The translations under genes and the position numbers were made by a program. Under the pieces are notes generated by a model that was not told where the DNA came from, did no database searches, and saw nothing but the letters and a program-made list of their open reading frames with translations. A DNA stretch of 12,467 nucleotides from an uncultured Eubacteriales bacterium (GTDB lineage: Bacteria > Bacillota > Clostridia > Oscillospirales > Oscillospiraceae), in NCBI GenBank assembly GCA_900552475.1, contig USAC01000062.1, positions 1 through 12,467 of the forward strand, written 5' to 3'. Shown piece by piece: positions 12,147-12,467 of the stretch; within the stretch, counting starts at the first letter, position 1, and every line of letters starts with the position of its first letter.

Positions 12147-12467
12147 TCAAATGCTGTCGGCTTCATCATACCAATGCATGAGACCTCGCTCGGTTTCCTC
12201 CGGCATCCGGTTTTTCACCAGCGCCGCCGTGATCTGATCCTGATAGCCGCGCAGCTCACGGCCCTCCAGCAATGTGCTGCTGTCGTCAAAGTCACCATAC
12301 TCGTTCCGCTCGTAGAGATCGGCGGTCAAGGGCATGTAGAGCTTGAGCGTGGTCAGCTTGGGCGACAGCACGGTGAAGCTGTCCTCGCCGGGGACGATTC
12401 CCAACGCCCTGCCGTTATCCCACTTCATGTGGATCGTACCGATGTCATCCACGAAGTCCACCTCACC
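12147..12467 (-). CDS. DUF4314-type conjugative-element protein, partial and C-terminally truncated
   Basis: The frame is open to the right edge (the first visible codons read GEVDFVDDIGTI), so the N-terminus is outside the window. The first part, FVDDIGTIHMKWDNGRALGI followed by GED, is the DUF4314 small-domain signature. The second part, LYMPLTADLYERNEYGDFDD followed by PEETERGLMHWY, matches the companion domain I recall from proteins carried by Tn1549-like and other clostridial integrative conjugative elements. Known versions continue another 60 or so residues after MHWY; here a TGA follows DEADSI. The sequence past the stop does not resume the homology, so it looks truncated rather than simply mutated. 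Function is unknown. Confidence 0.7.
   Translation of the reverse strand, partial: GEVDFVDDIGTIHMKWDNGRALGIVPGEDSFTVLSPKLTTLKLYMPLTADLYERNEYGDFDDSSTLLEGRELRGYQDQITAALVKNRMPEETERGLMHWYDEADSI

Overview
The window looks like a chromosomal segment of a GC-rich, gut-type Firmicute, most likely in the Oscillospiraceae / Oscillospirales. The basis is the strong GGAGG ribosome binding sites, consensus sigma-A promoters, the rplU-prp-rpmA cluster with an N-terminally extended L27, a clostridial-type Mrp cluster that starts with mrpE, and conjugative-element cargo of a kind common in gut Clostridia. The family assignment is inferred from gene content and is not proven.

Layout, left to right. (1) 1-1260, minus strand: the start of an Mrp-type Na+/H+ antiporter operon, mrpE-mrpF-mrpG-(DUF4040/MbhD-like, cut by the window edge). 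All junctions overlap, and a promoter lies near 1337-1366. (2) 1261-1743: an AT-rich gene-free stretch ending in a terminator and a palindromic element. (3) 1744-3671, minus: murC followed 5 nt later by a YbaK/ProX-type aminoacyl-tRNA deacylase, transcribed from a good promoter at 3728-3756. (4) 3822-5141, plus: cca, the tRNA CCA-adding enzyme, ending in a strong terminator. (5) 5371-7334, minus: a CdaR/PucR-type regulator and an RsuA-type rRNA pseudouridine synthase. (6) 7419-8576, plus: a small lipoprotein (DUF4830-like) and a degraded MATE transporter pseudogene. (7) 8771-9868, minus: rplU-prp-rpmA behind a consensus promoter and a structured L21 leader. (8) 9901-11111, minus: mtnN-luxS, the two-step SAH detoxification / AI-2 pathway, under a perfect consensus promoter. 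(9) 11108-12467: an accessory-looking tail with an unrecognised gene, a truncated YczE-like membrane protein fragment, and a truncated conjugative-element protein (DUF4314 plus a second domain) running off the right edge.

Most of the window is ordinary housekeeping. The main unexplained signal is a modular palindromic repeat at the 3' ends of genes, at 1695-1743, 5188-5369 and 8578-8720. The copies share an AGTCTCAC-type box, a GAGTTCGCGG box and a GTGCCGCAGCC core, and they end in hairpins whose arms differ between copies while staying paired. I do not recognise it as a named family. I found no CRISPR array, tRNA, rRNA, or clear new defence or biosynthetic system.
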